From: JAAYAY01 sp964429355
Lineage (GTDB): Bacteria; Planctomycetota; Planctomycetia; Pirellulales; Thermoguttaceae
NCBI GenBank assembly: GCA_964429355.1
Contig: CAYSCH010000396.1
Coordinates: forward strand, 1-8,689
Length of the DNA: 8,689 nucleotides
Direction of reading: 5' to 3'
Part shown: piece after piece, positions 4,820-8,689 of the stretch
How the letters are laid out: every line of letters begins with the position of its first letter
Position numbering within the stretch: position 1 is the first letter of the stretch
The notes under the pieces: model-generated
Databases searched by the model: none
What the model was told of the DNA's origin: nothing
The model's input: the letters and a program-made list of their open reading frames with translations, nothing else
Position numbers and translations under genes: made by a program

Positions 4820-7800
4820 GTGAGCATTCTCGTATTCCTTACTGCGGCAACCATCCTCGCCAGTGCACCGCCCGCAACGCTGGTGAGGCACGGCGGACTG
4901 GACAGGCCGGCCGGCTGGAGCCTCGGAACGGCCCGGCTGGTGGACGAAGGATGTCCGGGCCCCTGCCTGCAATTCGACCGGCAGGGGGGCGCGTCGCAGG
5001 AGGTGTTCGTGGGCACCAGGGGCATCACGCTGACGGTTGCCTGCGATCTGCGAGCGAAGGAAGTGCAAGCGGTCTCCGGCAACCAGGGCTACGCCTTCGC
5101 GGCCGTTTATCAGACAGACGAAAACGGGCGGCTCGTTGCCCACCATGATTTTGCGCAGGTTCGCCAGACACAGGATTGGAAACGCTTCTCCTACACATTC
5201 CAGGTCGATCCACGGGCCGACACGGTCTCGCTCCGCTGCGGTCTGTTTCAGGCGACCGGAACGGCCTGGTTCGACAACTGGACCCTGGTGGCTGGGACGG
5301 AGGCCAGGCGACTGGACGAGGTCAGCGAGCCCCTTTTGCGATCTGCCGGCGGGCCAGCCCAGGTGGCCATTCTGCGCCAGGCCGAGATGCCGACCCGAGG
5401 CTGTGCATCGGATCCGGAGACGCTGGCCACGATCATTCGGGGAGCGGACGTGGAGGCGACGTACCTTTCGGCGGACGAGCTGGCCGATCCGGGGGTGTTC
5501 CATGCGGATCGATTCGATCTGGTGGTGTTGCCAACCGGGGAGACATTTCCGGCGGCCGCCCGTCGGAACTTCATCGAATTCCTCCGCGGCGGCGGTGCGT
5601 TTCTCTCAATGGGCGGATATGCCTTCAGCGACCTGGTACGCAAAGCCGACGGCCGCTGGCGACCGGAAATCGAGGTGGTCCGGGAGGCACGCCAGCGGGC
5701 GATGAGTCCCGAGAAGTCGCTGCTGCAAAACGGCGGTTTCGAGCGCGACGGCGAGTTGCCGGTCGGTGAGGCAGCAGACGACGGCCTGTGGCGTCGCGGC
5801 GCTGAGCCAGGCCGTGTGGGCACGTTTGAACCGCACGAGGGGAACCGATGCGTTGAGATGGACGTTCCGCAGGGGCAGGCGGGGGCGCAATGCTACCTGG
5901 ATCTCAAAGCGGTGCCGGGGCTGACCTATGAAGTGAGCGGCTGGATGCGAACCTCCCAGCTCGCGGGCGAGGGAATGGCCTACATGGCCGTCTACCAGTA
6001 CGACGCAGGCAACCAGCTCGTGGAGTTTCGCGATTTCGCCGTGGTGCGAGAAGACAAGGGCTGGCACGAGCACCAGTACACATTCACACCGGAACCGTCC
6101 GTGACGCGGATCAGTCTTCGATTCGGGCTCTACAACTGCAGCGGCAAGGCCTGGTTCGACGACTTTCGGCTGGGCGACGTGACCGGGGCGTGCTACGTTG
6201 CCATGAATACGTCGACGGGGCATCCGGCCGACGGGTTGGAGGTCATGCCCGCACAGATCGGAGCGTTTGACGCCTCGTACCGGCTGAAGCGAGCGTGCCG
6301 GCTGCGAACGGCGACCGGGCAGCATGTCGCATCCGCCCCCATCGATCGCGAGGGCCTGCTGGAAGGTTGGGCCGCTTCGGGGGTCGTAGGCTCCAACGAT
6401 GCGCGCTGGATTCCGATTCTTGAAGCATGCGACCGCTACGATCGGCCACGTGGCCCGGCAGCGGCCGTGTTGCTGCACTACAACGGCTTCTACGCAGGTT
6501 CCGCCTGGGCCTTCTTCGGCCTGGAGAACGTGGACCTGTTCGCCGCACCGAACGGGGCAGAAGCCGATCTGCTCAAGCAGCTCGTTCGCTCCCTGGTGGA
6601 CAGGGTCTATCTGCACAACCTGGAGACCGACATGCGGCTCTATCGCCAGGGGGAACCGGTCAAGGTCTCGGTGGTTGCCGAGAACGGACCGGCGCGAGAT
6701 CGGCGGCTGGGTGTTCGATTCGATCTTCACCGTGGCGATGAGGCGGAGCCGATTGCGACGGAATTGCGTGAGGCCGATCTGCCGGCTGGGGAAACGGCGA
6801 CATTTCAGGCTGTGTTCGACAAGTTCGATCGATCGGGCGATCTCTACCGCGTGGTTGCCCGTCTGGTGGAGGGCGAACGAACGCTGGACGAGATGGTCAC
6901 CGGACTGGTGCTGGCCGAGCCCCAGGCGGTTGCGGCCGGCCCGGAGCTTCGCTTTGCCGACAACTACTTCACCCTTCGCGGCCGGCCCGTGTTTCTCTTC
7001 GGCACCGACACCTACAGCCGCGTCTACCACTCGGCGTGCGAAAACCCCTGGACCTGGGCAGAGGAGCTGGCGGCCGCTCGCGACATCGGGCTCAATCTTT
7101 ACGAGAACCTCCAGTACACCCATCCCGACCACCGCATGAGCGAGGCGGACTGGCGATCCTTTCACGCGCTAGACCAGTTGGTGCAGAAGCACGGACTGGT
7201 GTTCATGCCGGGCATGCTGGTCGGACACAATGTGGCCATTGGCGACGAAGAAATGTCGCGTCAGAGCGAGCTTTGTGCCGCCTATGCGGAACACTTCGCC
7301 GACACGCCCGGACTGCTCTACTACATCAACGGCGATTATCAGATGCAGCTGGACAAGAATCCCGAGGACGTGCGGAAGCTGTGGAACGACTGGCTCGCGG
7401 CGCGTTATTCGTCGACGGCCGAGTTGCGGAGAGCGTGGGGCGGCGCGGCCGCGGATCTCGAATTGGGACGCCTCGAGTTTCCGCCGCCCAACTCGGGGCG
7501 GTGGGATGATGTGGCGGCCGTGGACCGGATGCGGTTCCAGAACGAGCTCACTCGGCGTTGGAACTCGGCCCACGTTGCGGCCGTACGGCAACACGATCAG
7601 GAGCACCCGATCACGTCGGAGTATTACCAGTATCCGTTTGCCGGCATGGACCTGGTGCTGACGATCGACGGACAGGACGTCTCCAACATCGGCTATTTCG
7701 ATCGCCCGATCGACGACATCACGCAGTTGCCGCTGAAGATCGCATTCAACGACCTGCGCTCTCGCGGCAAGGGGGTGAGCCTGGGCGAGTACGGTGTTAA

Positions 7801-8689
7801 AACGCATCCGGCATGGACCGTGGAGAACGGCGCCACCCATTACCACATCGTCCGCACGGAAGAGGAGCAGAAGCAGTTGTTCATGGCCGTGGCGCACTAT
7901 GGGCTCGGCCTGGGGGCGTCGAAGGTTCAGAACTGGTGTCTGCGCGACGCCCAGACGCGAGTATTCCCCTGGGGAATGTTTTACCCCAACGACCTTGTTC
8001 CCAAGGACGTGGCCTACGTTCACCGCAACCAGTCGCTGATCTGGCGGCACTTCCGCCCACGGTACGCGGCGTCGCCGCTGCTTGTGTGCCTGCCCAACCA
8101 GTTGCGGCTGGGAAATGGCGAGGACCTGGGGCGGGAGGTTGCCTACCGGACCTTCGCCGATCTCTTGGCGCTGCATTACACCTTCGGCACGATCGACGAT
8201 CACCATCTGGAGCAGATTCCGAAAGAGGCGACAGCGATGATCCTGCCGTCGCCGTTTACGATGGGAGACGAGTCGTTCGAGCGCCTGCTCGGCTGGGTCC
8301 GCGGCGGCGGCACGCTCATCGTGACCGGCGATTTCAGTTACGACGAAGACCGGCAGCGAACGCGACTGGAGCGGCTGAAGCAGCTTGCCGGCGTGGAATA
8401 CGTGAGTGAACGCTACCCGAACGTGAACCGCGATCGGGGACCCGAAGAGGAAGTGACGTTCCGAGTGCCGGGCCTGGACCGGCAGGTCCTGAGGCCTTGT
8501 ATCGAGGTGCGCTCGGTCGGGGCTGAGGTGATGGGGCAGGCAGCCGGCGGGAAGGCCGTGCTCACACATCACAAGGTGGGTGAGGGGAACTGCTGGTTCC
8601 TGACCGATCCGATCCAAATGGATGCGAGCGAGACGGCGCCCCGTGTGCGACGCAGCGTTCTTCAGGCAGTTCTCAGGGCGGGTACAGAA
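4820..8689 (+). CDS. Giant secreted GH42-like glycoside hydrolase with duplicated CBM-like and amidotransferase-like modules (runs off right edge)
   Basis: From GTG 4820 the frame is open for 1290 codons to the window end. Residues 1-16 (MSILVFLTAATILASA) look like an export signal, though they lack a basic n-region. The ATG at 4721 would add 33 residues. Module order: CBM_4_9-like jelly roll at about 21-160; first part of a class I amidotransferase-like (beta-galactosidase trimerisation-like) fold at about 180-280 (LRGGGAFLSMGGYAF at 255-269, no nucleophile Cys); second CBM-like copy at 301-455; apparent remainder of that fold at about 460-600 (VLLHYNGFYAGSAWAFFG); Ig-like strands at about 605-710; GH42/GH-A TIM barrel from about 715 (LRGRPVFLFGTDTY); C-terminal amidotransferase-like domain from about 1080 (RGGGTLIVTGDFSYD at 1161-1175). 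In the barrel, LGEYG carries the likely nucleophile E990. The expected NE acid/base site reads YINGDYQ (N837, G838, D839), followed by the family-typical RYSSTAELRRAWG. GH42 enzymes are mostly beta-galactosidases; substrate and activity here are uncertain. Confidence 0.87.
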   Translation, partial: MSILVFLTAATILASAPPATLVRHGGLDRPAGWSLGTARLVDEGCPGPCLQFDRQGGASQEVFVGTRGITLTVACDLRAKEVQAVSGNQGYAFAAVYQTDENGRLVAHHDFAQVRQTQDWKRFSYTFQVDPRADTVSLRCGLFQATGTAWFDNWTLVAGTEARRLDEVSEPLLRSAGGPAQVAILRQAEMPTRGCASDPETLATIIRGADVEATYLSADELADPGVFHADRFDLVVLPTGETFPAAARRNFIEFLRGGGAFLSMGGYAFSDLVRKADGRWRPEIEVVREARQRAMSPEKSLLQNGGFERDGELPVGEAADDGLWRRGAEPGRVGTFEPHEGNRCVEMDVPQGQAGAQCYLDLKAVPGLTYEVSGWMRTSQLAGEGMAYMAVYQYDAGNQLVEFRDFAVVREDKGWHEHQYTFTPEPSVTRISLRFGLYNCSGKAWFDDFRLGDVTGACYVAMNTSTGHPADGLEVMPAQIGAFDASYRLKRACRLRTATGQHVASAPIDREGLLEGWAASGVVGSNDARWIPILEACDRYDRPRGPAAAVLLHYNGFYAGSAWAFFGLENVDLFAAPNGAEADLLKQLVRSLVDRVYLHNLETDMRLYRQGEPVKVSVVAENGPARDRRLGVRFDLHRGDEAEPIATELREADLPAGETATFQAVFDKFDRSGDLYRVVARLVEGERTLDEMVTGLVLAEPQAVAAGPELRFADNYFTLRGRPVFLFGTDTYSRVYHSACENPWTWAEELAAARDIGLNLYENLQYTHPDHRMSEADWRSFHALDQLVQKHGLVFMPGMLVGHNVAIGDEEMSRQSELCAAYAEHFADTPGLLYYINGDYQMQLDKNPEDVRKLWNDWLAARYSSTAELRRAWGGAAADLELGRLEFPPPNSGRWDDVAAVDRMRFQNELTRRWNSAHVAAVRQHDQEHPITSEYYQYPFAGMDLVLTIDGQDVSNIGYFDRPIDDITQLPLKIAFNDLRSRGKGVSLGEYGVKTHPAWTVENGATHYHIVRTEEEQKQLFMAVAHYGLGLGASKVQNWCLRDAQTRVFPWGMFYPNDLVPKDVAYVHRNQSLIWRHFRPRYAASPLLVCLPNQLRLGNGEDLGREVAYRTFADLLALHYTFGTIDDHHLEQIPKEATAMILPSPFTMGDESFERLLGWVRGGGTLIVTGDFSYDEDRQRTRLERLKQLAGVEYVSERYPNVNRDRGPEEEVTFRVPGLDRQVLRPCIEVRSVGAEVMGQAAGGKAVLTHHKVGEGNCWFLTDPIQMDASETAPRVRRSVLQAVLRAGTE

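Noticed and set aside
5606..8617. Long minus-strand frames of 519 and 482 aa (5606-7165 and 7169-8617)
   Set aside because: Both are mirror frames of the GH42-like coding sequence, with no domain, no ribosome site and codon composition typical of antisense shadows.

Overview
The window is GC-rich, tightly packed bacterial DNA. It looks like part of a polysaccharide-degradation locus from a Planctomycetota-type genome, or a near relative in the PVC group. The main clue is the combination of a secreted HzsA-related di-haem protein, a secreted sugar-isomerase-like TIM-barrel protein and very large secreted multidomain glycoside hydrolases. The lineage is an inference; there is no rRNA or other phylogenetic marker here.

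Layout: two divergent gene sets flank a 373-bp intergenic region (3362-3734). Leftward (minus strand) come three items: (1) a very short GntR/FadR-type DNA-binding protein (3361-3152, 69 aa) that ends just after its recognition helix; (2) a 924-aa secreted HzsA-related protein (3155-381) with an N-terminal discoidin-like domain, a TolB/WD40-like propeller region and two C-terminal CXXCH haem sites, whose ATG overlaps the regulator's stop as ATGA; (3) 39 bp further on, the first 113 codons of a secreted GH95 alpha-L-fucosidase-like enzyme that runs off the left edge. Rightward come: (4) a 297-aa exported xylose-isomerase-like TIM-barrel protein (3735-4628); (5) after 191 bp containing two small inverted repeats, a very large secreted GH42-like protein (4820 to beyond 8689, at least 1290 aa). 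Gene 5 is open to the right edge and has an unusual nested domain order.

How the genes may work together: four of the five products carry export signals, and two are glycoside hydrolases of families acting on fucosides and galactosides or related sugars. The TIM-barrel protein and the di-haem propeller protein could supply the non-hydrolytic or redox steps. A plausible but unproven picture is extracytoplasmic breakdown of a fucose- and galactose-containing glycan, controlled from the central divergent promoter region. The strongest oddities are the truncated, translationally coupled GntR protein with a cluster of symmetric sites just upstream, the non-canonical NGD where GH42 enzymes have their NE acid/base motif, and a carbohydrate-binding-like module duplicated inside an amidotransferase-like fold. 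No tRNA, rRNA, CRISPR array, insertion sequence or phage gene was seen.
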